Below are positions 24,051-35,881 of a stretch of DNA of 64,000 nt, in pieces (the first letter of the stretch is position 1; every line of letters starts with the position of its first letter). The translations under genes and the position numbers were made by a program. The DNA comes from Bacillus sp. FJAT-29937 (GTDB lineage Bacteria > Bacillota > Bacilli > Bacillales > Cytobacillaceae): NCBI RefSeq assembly GCF_001509555.1, contig NZ_LMAS01000006.1, positions 202,878 to 266,877 of the forward strand, read 5' to 3'. The notes beneath the pieces were generated by a model. The model saw only the letters and a list, made by a program, of their open reading frames with translations. It was not told the origin of the DNA and made no database searches.

Positions 24051-27000
24051 ATGAGTAATCCAGTAGTGTATAAGCCAAAGAATCATATTCGTTTTGTTAC
24101 GGCTTCTAGTCTATTTGACGGTCATGATGCTTCCATTAATATTATGAGAAGAATCATTCAGGCAAGCGGAGCGGAGGTCATTCATCTAGGCCATAACCGT
24201 TCCGTAGAAGAAGTGGTAAATGCGGCAATTCAAGAGGATGTTCAAGGTATTGCGATTTCTTCCTATCAGGGAGGGCATGTGGAATACTTTAAATATATGT
24301 ATGACCTTTTAAAGGAAAGAGGGGCTTCCCATATCCGCATTTATGGAGGCGGCGGCGGAGTCATTATTCCAAAGGAGATTAAAGAGCTGCATGACTACGG
24401 AATTGCAAGAATCTTTTCACCTGAGGATGGCCGTCAGCATGGGCTTCAAGGCATGATCAACCTCATGATTGAAGAATGTGATTTCCCAACCTTTACGCCA
24501 GAAGCTACAGAACAGATTGAAAAGCTTCAGGAAGGGAACACGAATGCCATTGCTAAGCTGATTACTTTAGCCGAGCACCATGTCAGTGTTGAAAAAGAAA
24601 CGGCAGCCGCACTTGATTCTGTGATGGAAAAAGTGAAATCATTGGAAAAGTCTGTCCCAGTTCTAGGAATTACAGGAACAGGCGGAGCCGGAAAAAGCTC
24701 ATTAACCGATGAATTAATTCGCCGTTTTATCAATGAAATTCCTGAAAAGAAGGTTGCTATTTTATCAGTCGATCCGACAAAGCAGAAAACGGGCGGGGCT
24801 CTTCTTGGGGACCGTATCCGCATGAATGCGATATTTAACCCGCGTGTTTATATGAGAAGCTTAGCGACGAGAAATTCGAAAAGCGAACTCTCGCTTGCGA
24901 TAAAGGACGCGATTTCGGTTGTCAAAGCAGCCGGCTTTGATCTAATCGTTGTGGAAACAAGCGGAATTGGGCAAGGGGATGCAGAAATTACTGAAATTTG
25001 TGACGTTTCAATGTACGTCATGACGAGTGAATTCGGTGCGCCTTCCCAGCTTGAAAAAATCGATATGATTGATTATGCGGATTTAATTGTGATCAATAAG
25101 TTTGAACGCAAGGGTTCTGAGGATGCGAAGCGCCAGGTGCAGAAGCAATACCAAAGAAGCCGAATGCTGTTTGAAAAAGACATAGATGAGATGCCTGTTT
25201 ACGGCACGATTGCGAGCCAGTTCAATGACCCGGGAACGAATGCAGTTTTTGCCGCAATCATTGAAGAATTAAAAGAAAAGGCCGGAACAGACTGGAAAAC
25301 GAGTTTTTCCAAAACGGCCCTAGTTGAAAAACAAAATGTCATTATTCCGAATGAGCAGCGTTATTATTTACGAGAGATTTCGGAGACGGTGCGCGGCTAT
25401 CACAAGAAGGCAGAGGAGCAGGCGAATCTTGCCCGCAAGCTTTTTCAGCTTGAAGGTGCGATTCTGGCTGTTAAGGAGCAGGAGGCAAATGAGGAAGTGG
25501 TTGCTTCATTAGAGGCGATCAAGTCTAGCGTGGAGTCTAAGCTGACTGCTGAAACGAAGACAATCCTTGAAGGCTGGGACTCTCTGAAGGAAAAATATGC
25601 AGGGGATCAGTTTGTCACAAGAATCCGTGACAAAGAAATTATTACTGTGTTAAAAACGAAGAGCCTTTCTGGTTTATCTATTCCAAAGGTGGCACTTCCT
25701 AAATACAAGGATTACGGCGAGATTATCCGCTGGGTTTATAGAGAAAATGTTCCAGGCTCATTCCCTTATACAGCTGGCGTATTCCCATTCAAGCGTGAAG
25801 GGGAAGATCCAAAAAGACAATTTGCCGGTGAAGGAACACCGGAAAGAACGAACCGCCGTTTTCATTATTTGTCAAAGGATGATTCGGCCAAGCGCTTAAG
25901 CACTGCCTTTGATTCAGTTACCCTTTACGGAGAAGATCCGGATTACCGTCCTGATATTTACGGAAAGGTTGGGGAAAGTGGAGTCAGCATCTGTACATTG
26001 GACGATATGAAAAAGCTATATGCAGGCTTTGATCTTTGTCATCCATCAACATCCGTTTCGATGACGATCAATGGTCCTGCTCCGATTATCTTGGCGATGT
26101 TTATGAATACTGCCATTGAACAGCAAATCGAGGCAAAAGAAAACGAGCTTGGCCGGGTTCTAACTGCAGAAGAGTTCACAGAAGTCAGAGCGCGCACACT
26201 TCAAACCGTTCGCGGAACTGTTCAAGCGGATATTTTAAAAGAAGACCAAGGGCAAAATACTTGTATCTTCTCAACTGAATTTGCCCTCCGAATGATGGGA
26301 GATATCCAGCAGTATTTTATCGACCAAAAGGTGCGTAACTATTATTCGGTTTCGATTTCAGGCTATCATATTGCGGAGGCTGGCGCGAACCCGATTTCGC
26401 AATTAGCGTTCACATTGGCGAACGGCTTTACGTATGTGGAGTACTATTTGAGCAGGGGCATGGATATTAACGACTTTGCACCGAATCTTTCTTTCTTCTT
26501 CTCAAATGGGCTTGATCCGGAATATACGGTGATTGGCCGTGTGGCACGCAGGATTTGGGCGACTGTGATGAGAGACAAATATGGTGCGAATGAGCGCAGC
26601 CAAAAGCTGAAATATCATATTCAAACGTCAGGGCGTTCGCTGCATGCGCAGGAAATTGATTTCAATGATATTCGTACGACTTTGCAGGCATTAATGGCGC
26701 TGCATGATAACTGTAATTCCCTTCATACGAATGCCTATGATGAGGCCATTACAACACCGACAGAGGAATCAGTGCGCCGTGCGATGGCGATTCAAATGAT
26801 CATTACGAAGGAGCACGGCCTCACGAAGAACGAAAATCCGCTGCAAGGTGCCTTTATTATTGATGAATTAACAGACCTTGTGGAGGAGCTGGTGCTTCAG
26901 GAATTCGAACGCATCAATGACCGCGGGGGCGTTCTCGGTGCCATGGAAACGCAATACCAACGCGGAAAAATTCAAGATGAATCCATGCATTATGAAATGA

Positions 27001-27317
27001 AAAAGCACACAGGCGAGCTGCCGATTATCGGGGTTAATACGTATTTAAATCCGAACCCTCCTTCTGAAGAAGAAGTGAACAATATGGAACTGGCAAGAGC
27101 CACACAAGAAGAAAAAGAAACGCAAATTCAAAATCTGCGTAGCTTCCAGGAGCGCAACAAAGACAAAACAGAAGAAGCGATCAAACGCTTGAAGGAAACA
27201 GCTGTTTCCGGCGGCAATATTTTTGCAGAATTGATGGAAACAGTGAAAGTGGCAAGCCTTGGCCAAATTACTCATGCTCTGTACGAAGTGGGCGGACAGT
27301 ATAGAAGGAATATGTAG
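24051..27317 (+). CDS. icmF: Fused isobutyryl-CoA mutase IcmF
   Basis: 1088 residues, the length of IcmF fusions. Order: N-terminal cobalamin-binding domain with the His of [10 protein letters not shown] (about 22-30); a MeaB-like G-protein chaperone with P-loop GTGGAGKSS (about 207-215) and later [10 protein letters not shown]; and a C-terminal TIM-barrel acyl-CoA mutase domain from about residue 560 with [19 protein letters not shown]. Coenzyme B12-dependent; interconverts isobutyryl-CoA and n-butyryl-CoA, linking valine catabolism to beta-oxidation. The Phe in the FPF part of the substrate loop agrees with isobutyryl rather than methylmalonyl specificity, as far as I recall. ATG 24051 follows AGGGGGAG. 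A terminator follows. Confidence 0.95.
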   Translation: MSNPVVYKPKNHIRFVTASSLFDGHDASINIMRRIIQASGAEVIHLGHNRSVEEVVNAAIQEDVQGIAISSYQGGHVEYFKYMYDLLKERGASHIRIYGGGGGVIIPKEIKELHDYGIARIFSPEDGRQHGLQGMINLMIEECDFPTFTPEATEQIEKLQEGNTNAIAKLITLAEHHVSVEKETAAALDSVMEKVKSLEKSVPVLGITGTGGAGKSSLTDELIRRFINEIPEKKVAILSVDPTKQKTGGALLGDRIRMNAIFNPRVYMRSLATRNSKSELSLAIKDAISVVKAAGFDLIVVETSGIGQGDAEITEICDVSMYVMTSEFGAPSQLEKIDMIDYADLIVINKFERKGSEDAKRQVQKQYQRSRMLFEKDIDEMPVYGTIASQFNDPGTNAVFAAIIEELKEKAGTDWKTSFSKTALVEKQNVIIPNEQRYYLREISETVRGYHKKAEEQANLARKLFQLEGAILAVKEQEANEEVVASLEAIKSSVESKLTAETKTILEGWDSLKEKYAGDQFVTRIRDKEIITVLKTKSLSGLSIPKVALPKYKDYGEIIRWVYRENVPGSFPYTAGVFPFKREGEDPKRQFAGEGTPERTNRRFHYLSKDDSAKRLSTAFDSVTLYGEDPDYRPDIYGKVGESGVSICTLDDMKKLYAGFDLCHPSTSVSMTINGPAPIILAMFMNTAIEQQIEAKENELGRVLTAEEFTEVRARTLQTVRGTVQADILKEDQGQNTCIFSTEFALRMMGDIQQYFIDQKVRNYYSVSISGYHIAEAGANPISQLAFTLANGFTYVEYYLSRGMDINDFAPNLSFFFSNGLDPEYTVIGRVARRIWATVMRDKYGANERSQKLKYHIQTSGRSLHAQEIDFNDIRTTLQALMALHDNCNSLHTNAYDEAITTPTEESVRRAMAIQMIITKEHGLTKNENPLQGAFIIDELTDLVEELVLQEFERINDRGGVLGAMETQYQRGKIQDESMHYEMKKHTGELPIIGVNTYLNPNPPSEEEVNNMELARATQEEKETQIQNLRSFQERNKDKTEEAIKRLKETAVSGGNIFAELMETVKVASLGQITHALYEVGGQYRRNM

Positions 27318-27335
27318 TCTTTAGTAAAAAATAGG

Positions 27336-27367
27336 AGGAAACTGGACTTGTGCCGGTTTCTTTTTTT
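27336..27367 (+). terminator. Terminator of icmF
   Basis: GGAAACTGG (27338-27346) pairs with CCGGTTTC (27353-27360), then seven T. Confidence 0.8.
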
Positions 27368-27486
27368 AAATTTTGTTTTACGAATAATATACAAACTTTG
27401 CTAAACTCTATATAATCAAAATAATTAATATTTAAAGTGAGCTGACGGTTTATACTTCTTGGATATGATTAGCAGGATGTGGAAAT

Positions 27487-27678
27487 ATGAAGCGAATTTT
27501 TTTGTTTGCAGCGATTATCGGAATTTGTATCGGATTTTATTACCTTTACCAAAAGCAGCTAGGCGCGATTCCTTTCTTTTTAATTTCGATTTTTTTCTTT
27601 TCACTCGCCTATAGCCAGCTCTCGCAAAAAACGAAGAACTCAGCTAAAAACGAAAAAGACAACGGGCGAAAGATATAG
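27487..27678 (+). CDS. Small two-TM membrane protein of unknown function
   Basis: 63 residues: two hydrophobic segments (IFLFAAIIGICIGFYYLY and AIPFFLISIFFFSLAY) and a charged Lys/Asn-rich tail. AGGATG lies 8 bases before ATG 27487. A possible promoter is CTGACG (27442-27447), 16 bases, TATGAT (27464-27469). I do not recognise a family. It is a single gene between icmF and rpoE. Confidence 0.65.
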   Translation: MKRIFLFAAIIGICIGFYYLYQKQLGAIPFFLISIFFFSLAYSQLSQKTKNSAKNEKDNGRKI

Positions 27679-27849
27679 CTAGCATAAACACCAAAATATT
27701 GTTTATAATGGAGAATATGTATTCTTGAGGGTGCCTAAAGGTTTAACAAAATGGTTCCCAAATTAGTATGGAAGCTAAATAATCTAATGTTGAATTAGCT
27801 GTTTATTTTTCGCTTTCTATAAAGCGTTACATAGTGAAGGGGCGTGCTC

Positions 27850-28425
27850 ATGTTGAGTTTATATGAACTTACAAAAGAAGAATTGAAAGAAATGTCATTC
27901 ATTGAAGTCACTTATGAACTATTAAAAGGCAGAAAAGACGCGATGGCGTTTAAAGATATTATGGATGAATTGACTTCCCTTCTGGATCTGACAGAAGATC
28001 AGGTGAAATCAAAAATTGCTCAATTTTATACAGATTTAAACATTGATGGGCGTTTTTTAGGCTTAGGAGACAATCGTTGGGGACTCCGTGTTTGGTATCC
28101 AATTGAGCAGCAGGAAGAGGATGTCGTAACGGAAATTAAGCCGAAGAAGAAGAAGTCGAAGAAGGCGAAGGATGAAGACGATCTAGACCTTGACTACGAT
28201 GATCTTGATGATGAAGATGTTGATTATGATGATATCGATGACATTGATGACGAATTTGAAGAAGAGGAAGAGGAAGTTATCGAAGAGGATGATTTGCTCG
28301 ATGACGAAGAGCTGGAAGAGGACGACGACCTGATTGACGAGGATGAAGAGTATGACCTTGGAGATGAGGATGAAGATATAGAAGAAGATGAAGACCTTGA
28401 TCCAGATGAGGAAGATTTAGATTAA
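27850..28425 (+). CDS. rpoE: DNA-directed RNA polymerase delta subunit
   Basis: 191 residues. An N-terminal HARE-like domain of about 90 residues (FIEVTYELLKGRKDAMAFKDI, IAQFYTDLNIDGRFLGLGDN, WGLRVWYP) is followed by a Lys-rich hinge (KPKKKKSKKAK) and a 75-residue Asp/Glu tail. The delta subunit speeds polymerase recycling and displaces nucleic acid in Firmicutes. ATG 27850 has GAAGGGG 7 bases upstream; the earlier GTG 27844 is too close. The acidic tail is low complexity, as in the family. It lies ahead of pyrG, as in B. subtilis. Confidence 0.95.
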   Translation: MLSLYELTKEELKEMSFIEVTYELLKGRKDAMAFKDIMDELTSLLDLTEDQVKSKIAQFYTDLNIDGRFLGLGDNRWGLRVWYPIEQQEEDVVTEIKPKKKKSKKAKDEDDLDLDYDDLDDEDVDYDDIDDIDDEFEEEEEEVIEEDDLLDDEELEEDDDLIDEDEEYDLGDEDEDIEEDEDLDPDEEDLD

Positions 28426-28489
28426 TCTTATATTCCTATAAGTTAAAATCTGGGCGCAATTTCGCCGAGGCGAAAATGATCCTGCTATC

Positions 28490-28610
28490 TTGACTTTTTT
28501 TTTATAGGCTTGTAGAATACTTTTTGGGCTCCTTAAAAAGGAACGAATCATTAGACGCGTATAGCGCTCCCTTACTTGTTGAAAGTAAGTGGAGCGCTAT
28601 TTATTTTTTT
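28490..28610 (+). promoter_or_regulatory. pyrG promoter and CTP-sensing attenuator leader
   Basis: TTGACT (28490-28495), 17-base spacer, TAGAAT (28513-28518), then an expected start at GGGCTCC (28526). Downstream lies a strong terminator: ATAGCGCTCC (28561-28570) with GGAGCGCTAT (28591-28600), inner TTACTT/AAGTAA, then TTTATTTTTTT. This is the B. subtilis pyrG design as I know it. When CTP is low, polymerase pauses at C+4 and adds extra G residues, and the poly-G 5' end pairs with the CUCCCUU of the terminator stem (here in GCTCCCTTAC at 28566-28575), allowing read-through. The initially transcribed GGGC and the CTCCCTT tract are both present. Confidence 0.88.
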
Positions 28611-28668
28611 GGAAAGATTGAATTTTTTTATTCATTAATTAAAGAAGAATATGCACAAACTGTAATGA

Positions 28669-30282
<1,614 letters not shown>

Positions 30283-30286
30283 TAGT

Positions 30287-30355
30287 AAAGGAAGACTCCT
30301 GAGCAGCTGGCCCCTAGTGTGGGGACTGGTGCTTCGTGTGGAGGCTTCCTTTTTT
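30287..30355 (+). terminator. Terminator of pyrG
   Basis: AAAGGAAGACTCC (30288-30299) pairs with GGAGGCTTCCTTT (30340-30352) with an inner CCCC/GGGG hairpin; T run. Confidence 0.8.
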
Positions 30356-30364
30356 GCATTTTCT

Positions 30365-30880
30365 GAAATACTTTAGCTATGGAGTGGTCATGGTTCGTGT
30401 TTTGCAGGAGTAGGGGGGGAAACGGTAACTATAGAGAGTTCATGGAGCGTGTTTTGGAAGGGGACGAGTAGAAACGATAACTATGGAGAGTTTATGGAGC
30501 GTGTTTTGCAGGGGAAGAGTTGAAAACGGTAACTATAGAGAGTTCATGGAGCTCGTTTTGGAGGGGGAGGTGTAGAAACGGTAACTAAGGAGAGTTCATG
30601 GAGCGTGTTTTGGAGGAGAAGGAGTGAAAACGGTAACTATAGAAAGTTCATAGAGCTCGTTTTGTAGTAGAAGTGATAAAAACGGTAACTAAGGAGAGTT
30701 TATAGAGCGTGTTTAGCGGGAGTAAGGGTAAAAACGGTAACTATGAATAGTTTATGGAGCTAGTTTTGAATGATTAGGTGTAAAAACAATAACTATGAAG
30801 AGTTCATAGAGCTCGTTATGAAGGAACATATGTGAAAACGATAGCCATGAAAGGCTCATGGCCCCTATCTATCCTAAAAG
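30365..30880. repeat. Tandem array, 52-bp period (class A palindrome), 10 units
   Basis: The C (or T) of TTCATGGAGC and its variants falls at 30389, 30441, 30493, 30545, 30597, 30649, 30701, 30753, 30805 and 30857: every step is exactly 52 bases. Units: AAAACGGTAACTAT, AGAGAG, TTCATGGAGC(G/T)CGTTTT, then a purine-rich spacer (GGAGGGGAAGGTG-like) that drifts more than in other arrays. It lies between convergent pyrG and ywjG. Confidence 0.95.
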
Positions 30881-30962
30881 GTAGCGATAACAGCGGCCAT
30901 GAATAAATAATGAGTCATCAAAACGGAGAAGGTTCTTTTTTACGATTAATTCCTAAAGCCCT

Positions 30963-31487
30963 TTATTCATATTCCTCTAAAATTTCCTCTAATATAAACT
31001 TGATCCCATAGTATGAAAATAAGGCAGCCATGGAGGAAGGGTAGCCAAATCTGTTACCTGTTTCATCTGGCAGCAGACCTTTTGTAAGCCTTAAATCAAT
31101 ATGTACATCGGCCAAATCAGCTAGTCCGTGACCTTCCTGAACAGTGGAGATGCCCACAAATGGAATCATTTTCTCGGCAAGAATTTCCGCCATCTTCACC
31201 GCTTCTTCATCTGTAGAATGACGCGCGACAATGAGAAATCTGTCTGTCTCTGATAGATCATCCAATGGACGGTCGATTGGCCAGATGGCTGCATTTTTCA
31301 ATGGCTCTTGCCCCTCGGTTGCTTCATAAGCAATAGCATTCATCTCATTGGCCCCAAAAATATAAATATTCCCGTTTCCGACAGCCGCCTGGGCCAGCAG
31401 TCTAGCACTGTCTTCCATCGAAAATTCCTCGTTTTCCTGGATTCTTTTAAACAGCCCGGTAAGCTGTGTAGAAAACATCTTTAGCAT
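30963..31487 (-). CDS. ywjG: YwjG family protein (DUF2529, SIS-like)
   Basis: 174 residues. Recognised as YwjG/DUF2529 by MLKMFSTQLTGLFKRIQ at the N-terminus and an SIS-like alpha/beta sheet (GNGNIYIFGANEMNAIAYEA, then DRFLIVARHSTDEEAVKMAEIL and PFVGIST). No catalytic role is known to me. ATG 31487 is 7 bases after AGGAG; ATG 31490 is 4 bases away. It is divergent from spo0F, the B. subtilis arrangement. Confidence 0.85.
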   Translation of the reverse strand: MLKMFSTQLTGLFKRIQENEEFSMEDSARLLAQAAVGNGNIYIFGANEMNAIAYEATEGQEPLKNAAIWPIDRPLDDLSETDRFLIVARHSTDEEAVKMAEILAEKMIPFVGISTVQEGHGLADLADVHIDLRLTKGLLPDETGNRFGYPSSMAALFSYYGIKFILEEILEEYE

Positions 31488-31574
31488 CATGTCTCTCCTA
31501 TCGCAATTAAAGATTTTCGGTATATCAATTATATGAAAAGCAAACAAAAAGGTAAAATCGGATCCATGTTTTGC

Positions 31575-31770
31575 AGAGTAACCGGACTCCCATTCCTTTA
31601 TTTACTCAAAATCCCCTTGATTCTGAATACTTGCGGACACCAGTTCCGTTAACAGACGGAAATCATACGAAATTTACCCTCTGTAGATCTTATAGCGGAA
31701 CGTAAGTCCGATAAGGCTGGTAATATAGCCTATTTTGTTAAATAACGGAACCCCAGTCCGACCAACAGTT
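31575..31770. repeat. Degenerate repeats (CGGAC..GTTCCG) between ywjG and spo0F
   Basis: Short palindromic words CGGACNNNNGTTCCG or CGGAANNNNAGTCCG occur at 31634-31648, 31696-31710 and 31746-31760, with a weaker one at 31583. The steps are 51, 62 and 50, so the period is not clean. This may be a decayed array of the 51-52-bp kind. Confidence 0.55.
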
Positions 31771-31807
31771 TAAAATTAACTCCAGCAAGCAAATTTTTTG
31801 AAGAGGG

Positions 31808-31835
31808 AGGAATTCTGAGTCAGCAAGTAGAATTA
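31808..31835 (+). promoter_or_regulatory. Sigma-H-type promoter of spo0F
   Basis: AGGAATTC (31808-31815) as -35, 11-base spacer, GTAGAATTA (31827-31835) as -10. This fits the sigma-H consensus I know (AGGANWWW, 11-12 bases, RNNGAATWW) at all but one position. It lies 84 bases before the spo0F start; spo0F is a known sigma-H gene in B. subtilis. Confidence 0.75.
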
Positions 31836-31918
31836 AAGAAAGGGGGAATTCTAATTGGGTAGATAAAACAGCAATCAAAATGACAGAATTTTTGAGACGA
31901 AGGGAAGAGGTGGGTTGA

Positions 31919-32293
31919 TTGAAGGGGAAAATATTAATCGTTGATGATCAATTTGGTATTCGCATTTTGCTGAATGAAGTTCTACAAAAGGAAGGCTATG
32001 ACACATACCAAGCTGCAAATGGAATTCAGGCACTTGACATTGTCTCCAAGCATTCACCTGATCTAGTGCTTCTCGATATGAAAATCCCTGGCATGGACGG
32101 GATTGAAATATTAAAGAGAATGAGAGTAATTGATAAAGAAATTCGTGTCATCATTATGACGGCATACGGCGAGCTGGATATGATTCAGGAAGCACGCGAT
32201 TTAGGCGCCTTGACGCACTTCGCAAAGCCTTTTGATATTGATGATATTCGGGCAGCCGTTAAGAAATATGTGCCAATAGCCAATTCATTTTAA
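31919..32293 (+). CDS. spo0F: Sporulation phosphorelay response regulator Spo0F
   Basis: 124 residues, a single receiver domain: acidic pocket ILIVDDQ (Asp9-10), phosphoacceptor Asp53 in [13 protein letters not shown], Thr81 in IIMTAYGE and Lys103 in HFAKPFD. It accepts phosphate from the sporulation kinases and passes it to Spo0B. TTG 31919 follows GAGGTGG with a short gap. The divergent ywjG and downstream fbaA neighbours match B. subtilis. A hairpin with AGCCTGTG/CACAGGCT (32299-32362) may end it. Confidence 0.97.
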   Translation: MKGKILIVDDQFGIRILLNEVLQKEGYDTYQAANGIQALDIVSKHSPDLVLLDMKIPGMDGIEILKRMRVIDKEIRVIIMTAYGELDMIQEARDLGALTHFAKPFDIDDIRAAVKKYVPIANSF

Positions 32294-32298
32294 CAACC

Positions 32299-32366
32299 AG
32301 CCTGTGGGCGATCAGCGGCAGATTCATCTGTAACATTTATGCGCGCTTTCGCTTCACAGGCTTTTC
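32299..32366 (+). terminator. Probable terminator of spo0F
   Basis: AGCCTGTG (32299-32306) with CACAGGCT (32355-32362), followed by TTTC. The loop is long (48 bases), so confidence is moderate. Confidence 0.5.
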
Positions 32367-32551
32367 ATATCGAGCTTCGTTTTCTCATGAAAATTCATTC
32401 CGGTAATAGCATTTCTTTAGCTGTTTTGGTATGATACAAATGAATTCCATAGGATCGGTTCCGTTTAAGCAGGAGAATACATAAACGCAAGTATCAAGGG
32501 AAGACTTATCCTGTGTAAATTAGAAGCGATGATCATGAAGGAGGAAGAAAT

Positions 32552-33409
32552 ATGCCTTTAGTATCAATGACTGACATGCTGAACAAGGGAAAAGCGGAAG
32601 GCTATGCAGTAGGTCAATTTAACTTAAATAATCTTGAGTTTACTCAAGCGATTCTTCAAGCAGCAGAGGAAGAAAAATCCCCTGTTATTCTTGGTGTGTC
32701 CGAAGGGGCAGCACGTTATATGGGCGGCTTCAAAACCGTTGTAAAAATGGTAGAAGGCTTGCTTGAGGATTATAAAATTTCGGTACCTGTAGCGATTCAT
32801 TTAGATCATGGTTCAAGCTTTGATAAATGTAAAGAGGCGATCGATGCTGGCTTTACTTCAGTTATGATTGACGCTTCACATGATCCTTTTGAAGAAAATG
32901 TGGCAACTACTTCAAAGGTTGTAGAATATGCACATGCCCGCGGTGTTTCAGTGGAAGCTGAATTAGGGACGGTCGGCGGACAAGAGGATGATGTTGTAGC
33001 AGATGGTGTTATTTACGCAGATGCAAAAGAATGTGAAGAGCTTGTAAAAAGAACGAAAATTGACTGCCTAGCTCCTGCGTTAGGATCTGTGCATGGTCCT
33101 TACAAAGGGGAACCAAATCTCGGATTTGCTGAAATGGAAGAAATCGGCCAGCTCACAGGCGTTCCACTTGTTCTGCACGGCGGAACGGGAATACCAACGA
33201 AAGATATTCAAAGAGCGGTTTCTTTAGGAACGGCCAAAATTAATGTAAATACAGAGAATCAAATTGCTTCTGCCAAGCGTGTTCGCGAGGTATTAGCTGC
33301 CGATTCAGAAATGTATGATCCACGAAAATACATGGGACCAGCTAGAGAAGCTATTAAAGAAACCGTTATTGGAAAAATGCGCGAGTTTGGTTCTTCTGGG
33401 AAGGCTTAA
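32552..33409 (+). CDS. fbaA: Class II fructose-1,6-bisphosphate aldolase
   Basis: 285 residues. Zinc site signatures [12 protein letters not shown] (His about 85), [30 protein letters not shown] and [10 protein letters not shown]. It cleaves fructose-1,6-bisphosphate in glycolysis and runs in reverse in gluconeogenesis. ATG 32552 follows GGAGGAAG. A possible extended -10 promoter, TGG then TATGAT (32430-32435), lies upstream. tal, murAB and glpX follow in the same direction; glpX shares the substrate. Confidence 0.97.
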   Translation: MPLVSMTDMLNKGKAEGYAVGQFNLNNLEFTQAILQAAEEEKSPVILGVSEGAARYMGGFKTVVKMVEGLLEDYKISVPVAIHLDHGSSFDKCKEAIDAGFTSVMIDASHDPFEENVATTSKVVEYAHARGVSVEAELGTVGGQEDDVVADGVIYADAKECEELVKRTKIDCLAPALGSVHGPYKGEPNLGFAEMEEIGQLTGVPLVLHGGTGIPTKDIQRAVSLGTAKINVNTENQIASAKRVREVLAADSEMYDPRKYMGPAREAIKETVIGKMREFGSSGKA

Positions 33410-33430
33410 TAGCAGTGTAGAATTTTTAGG

Positions 33431-33460
33431 AAACCGCCTTTAAAATAGAGGCGGTTTTGA
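33431..33460 (+). terminator. Terminator of fbaA
   Basis: AAACCGCCT (33431-33439) / AGGCGGTTT (33449-33457), 9-base loop, short T run. Confidence 0.85.
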
Positions 33461-33529
33461 TTCATTTGTTAAGTTTTTCGGGCAGGAAAGCTTAAGAATA
33501 CTATTTATTTTTTTGAGGAGGATTTTATT

Positions 33530-34171
33530 ATGAAATTTTTCATCGATACAGCGAATATGGATGAGATTAAAGAAGCACATGCATTAGGTATTCTAGATGG
33601 GGTCACGACAAACCCTTCATTGGTAGCAAAGGAGAAGAATGTTTCCTTCCATGACCGACTGAAAGAAATTACAGAGCTTGTTCCAGGTTCAGTAAGTGCA
33701 GAGGTGATCGCACTAGACGCGGAAGGCATGATTAAAGAAGGACGCGAGTTAGCGGCTATTGCGCCAAATATTACAGTTAAAGTCCCGATGACGCCTGATG
33801 GATTAAAGGCTGTTCATGTTTTTTCAAAAGAAGGAATCAAAACAAATGTTACGTTAATTTTCAGTGCGAACCAAGCATTGCTGGCAGCAAGAGCTGGAGC
33901 TACATATGTTTCTCCTTTCCTTGGCCGATTAGACGATATTGGCCATAATGGGCTGGATTTAATTTCTACCATTGCAGAAATATTTGCTATCCATGATATT
34001 CATACGGAAATTATTGCAGCATCAATCCGTCATCCTCAGCACGTAACAGATGCCGCTTTAAGAGGTGCTCACATTTCAACAATCCCTTATAAAGTGATTA
34101 TGCAATTATTTAAACACCCGCTAACGGATAAAGGGATTGAAGCATTTCTTGCTGACTGGAATGCCCGCTAA
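33530..34171 (+). CDS. tal: Transaldolase (TalC/FSA-type, YwjH)
   Basis: 213 residues, the short transaldolase subfamily. N-terminal [16 protein letters not shown] and [13 protein letters not shown]; the Schiff-base Lys is in [12 protein letters not shown] (about residue 83). It moves a dihydroxyacetone unit between sugar phosphates in the pentose phosphate pathway. ATG 33530 follows TGAGGAGGA. The gene sits between fbaA and murAB, as in B. subtilis. Fructose-6-phosphate aldolase activity cannot be excluded from sequence, since the subfamilies are close. Confidence 0.94.
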   Translation: MKFFIDTANMDEIKEAHALGILDGVTTNPSLVAKEKNVSFHDRLKEITELVPGSVSAEVIALDAEGMIKEGRELAAIAPNITVKVPMTPDGLKAVHVFSKEGIKTNVTLIFSANQALLAARAGATYVSPFLGRLDDIGHNGLDLISTIAEIFAIHDIHTEIIAASIRHPQHVTDAALRGAHISTIPYKVIMQLFKHPLTDKGIEAFLADWNAR

Positions 34172-34495
34172 AAATTAAATGGAAGAACGTCCGTTTTTTA
34201 CAAAAGTTTGGGTATTACCAATGGCCGATTTGGGGTAAAGTGTTAGTAGCAAGCACTAGCAGACGTTGAACAATTGAAACTTTATTTTCATAACCACACA
34301 TGGGAATGGCTTTTTCGTGTAAACTAGAAGATAAGGAATCATGTCGGAATGAACAGGATGCGACCTGTTGTCAGTTCTATTTCTAAAGCAAAGGACAAGC
34401 TAAATTAATTCCTACATAGTTCAAGAAGGATGCAGACATTTCATTACCCACGCAGCGATTTTTCATATACTTTACGGCGTAGAAGGGAGCAAAAA
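34172..34495. other. Intergenic gap tal-murAB with no clear feature
   Basis: About 320 bases hold no coding frame with a credible start. No strong hairpin with a T run, tandem repeat or consensus promoter was found. Weak -10-like words occur (TAAACT, CATATACT), but none has a matched -35. Confidence 0.6.
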
Positions 34496-35782
34496 ATGGA
34501 AAAGCTTATGATTGCAGGCGGTTACCCTTTAAAAGGAACTGTTCGAATTAGCGGAGCAAAAAATAGTGCAGTGGCATTGATTCCGGCTACGATTCTAGCT
34601 GATTCGCCTGTCACAATTGAAGGGCTGCCAGATATTTCGGATGTGCAAATTTTAAAAGGACTGCTTGAAGAACTTGGGGGGACCGTCAACTTTATTGACG
34701 GAGATATGAAAGTTGACCCCTCCTCGATGATTTCCATGCCTTTGCCGAATGGAAAAGTAAAGAAACTGCGTGCCTCTTATTATTTAATGGGGGCCATGCT
34801 TGGCCGATTCAAAAAAGCAGTGATTGGTCTGCCAGGTGGATGCCATCTTGGCCCGAGACCGATTGACCAGCATATTAAGGGCTTCGAGGCTCTTGGTGCA
34901 ACTGTAACCAATGAGCAGGGAGCTATTTACCTGCGGGCGGATGAACTGCGAGGGGCTCGAATTTATCTCGATGTTGTCAGTGTTGGGGCGACCATCAATA
35001 TTATGCTGGCAGCTGTTAGAGCTAAAGGAAGAACGATCATTGAAAATGCGGCAAAAGAGCCGGAGATTATTGATGTAGCCACTTTGCTGACGAATATGGG
35101 GGCAAAAATTAAGGGTGCTGGAACAGATGTTATTCGAATTGATGGGGTAGACCAGCTACATGGCTGCCAGCACACGATTATCCCGGACCGTATCGAAGCG
35201 GGTACGTATATGTTACTTGGTGCAGCCGTTGGTGAAGGAATGACCATTGATAATGTGATCCCTCAGCATCTTGAGTCACTGATTGCGAAATTAAGAGAAA
35301 TGGGTGCTCAGATTGAAACAGGGGATGATCATGTCTATATTCATCCGGTTGGAAAAAGAAAAGCCGTTGATATTAAAACGCTTGTTTATCCAGGTTTCCC
35401 GACAGATTTGCAGCAGCCTTTCACGACTTTATTAACGAGTGCAGATGGGACAAGTATGGTGACGGACACCATTTATAGTGCCCGTTTTAAACATATTGAT
35501 GAATTAAGAAGAATGAATGCGAATATTAAGGTGGAAGGCCGTTCAGCGATTATTCACGGACCTGTCAAGCTTCAGGGCGCCAAAGTAAAGGCCAGTGATT
35601 TACGAGCAGGCGCAGCACTAGTCATTGCTGGACTGATGGCAGACGGAATTACGGAAGTAACCGGAGTCGAGCATATTGACCGCGGCTACAGCCATCTTGT
35701 AGAAAAGTTAAATGGCCTCGGAGCAACTATTTGGCGAGAAAATTTAACAAAAGAAGAACAGGAACAAATGAAAAATGCTTAA
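34496..35782 (+). CDS. murAB: UDP-N-acetylglucosamine 1-carboxyvinyltransferase 2 (MurAB/MurZ)
   Basis: 428 residues. The first committed step of peptidoglycan synthesis: adds enolpyruvate from PEP to UDP-GlcNAc. Family features: [17 protein letters not shown] with Lys22-Asn23, the active-site Cys116 in [15 protein letters not shown], and [16 protein letters not shown] near the C-terminus. Fosfomycin targets this Cys in the family. ATG 34496 follows GAAGGGAG; an upstream in-frame ATG at 34430 has no site and adds an atypical leader. The position between tal and glpX identifies the second MurA copy. Confidence 0.95.
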   Translation: MEKLMIAGGYPLKGTVRISGAKNSAVALIPATILADSPVTIEGLPDISDVQILKGLLEELGGTVNFIDGDMKVDPSSMISMPLPNGKVKKLRASYYLMGAMLGRFKKAVIGLPGGCHLGPRPIDQHIKGFEALGATVTNEQGAIYLRADELRGARIYLDVVSVGATINIMLAAVRAKGRTIIENAAKEPEIIDVATLLTNMGAKIKGAGTDVIRIDGVDQLHGCQHTIIPDRIEAGTYMLLGAAVGEGMTIDNVIPQHLESLIAKLREMGAQIETGDDHVYIHPVGKRKAVDIKTLVYPGFPTDLQQPFTTLLTSADGTSMVTDTIYSARFKHIDELRRMNANIKVEGRSAIIHGPVKLQGAKVKASDLRAGAALVIAGLMADGITEVTGVEHIDRGYSHLVEKLNGLGATIWRENLTKEEQEQMKNA

Positions 35783-35881
35783 CTTATTGATGGAATCTGC
35801 CTAATGGACCCCCGGGTTCCAATAGGCATTTCGAATTTATTTCATAAATGTAGAACAGCAAAGATTTGAGGGGGAAAAAGG

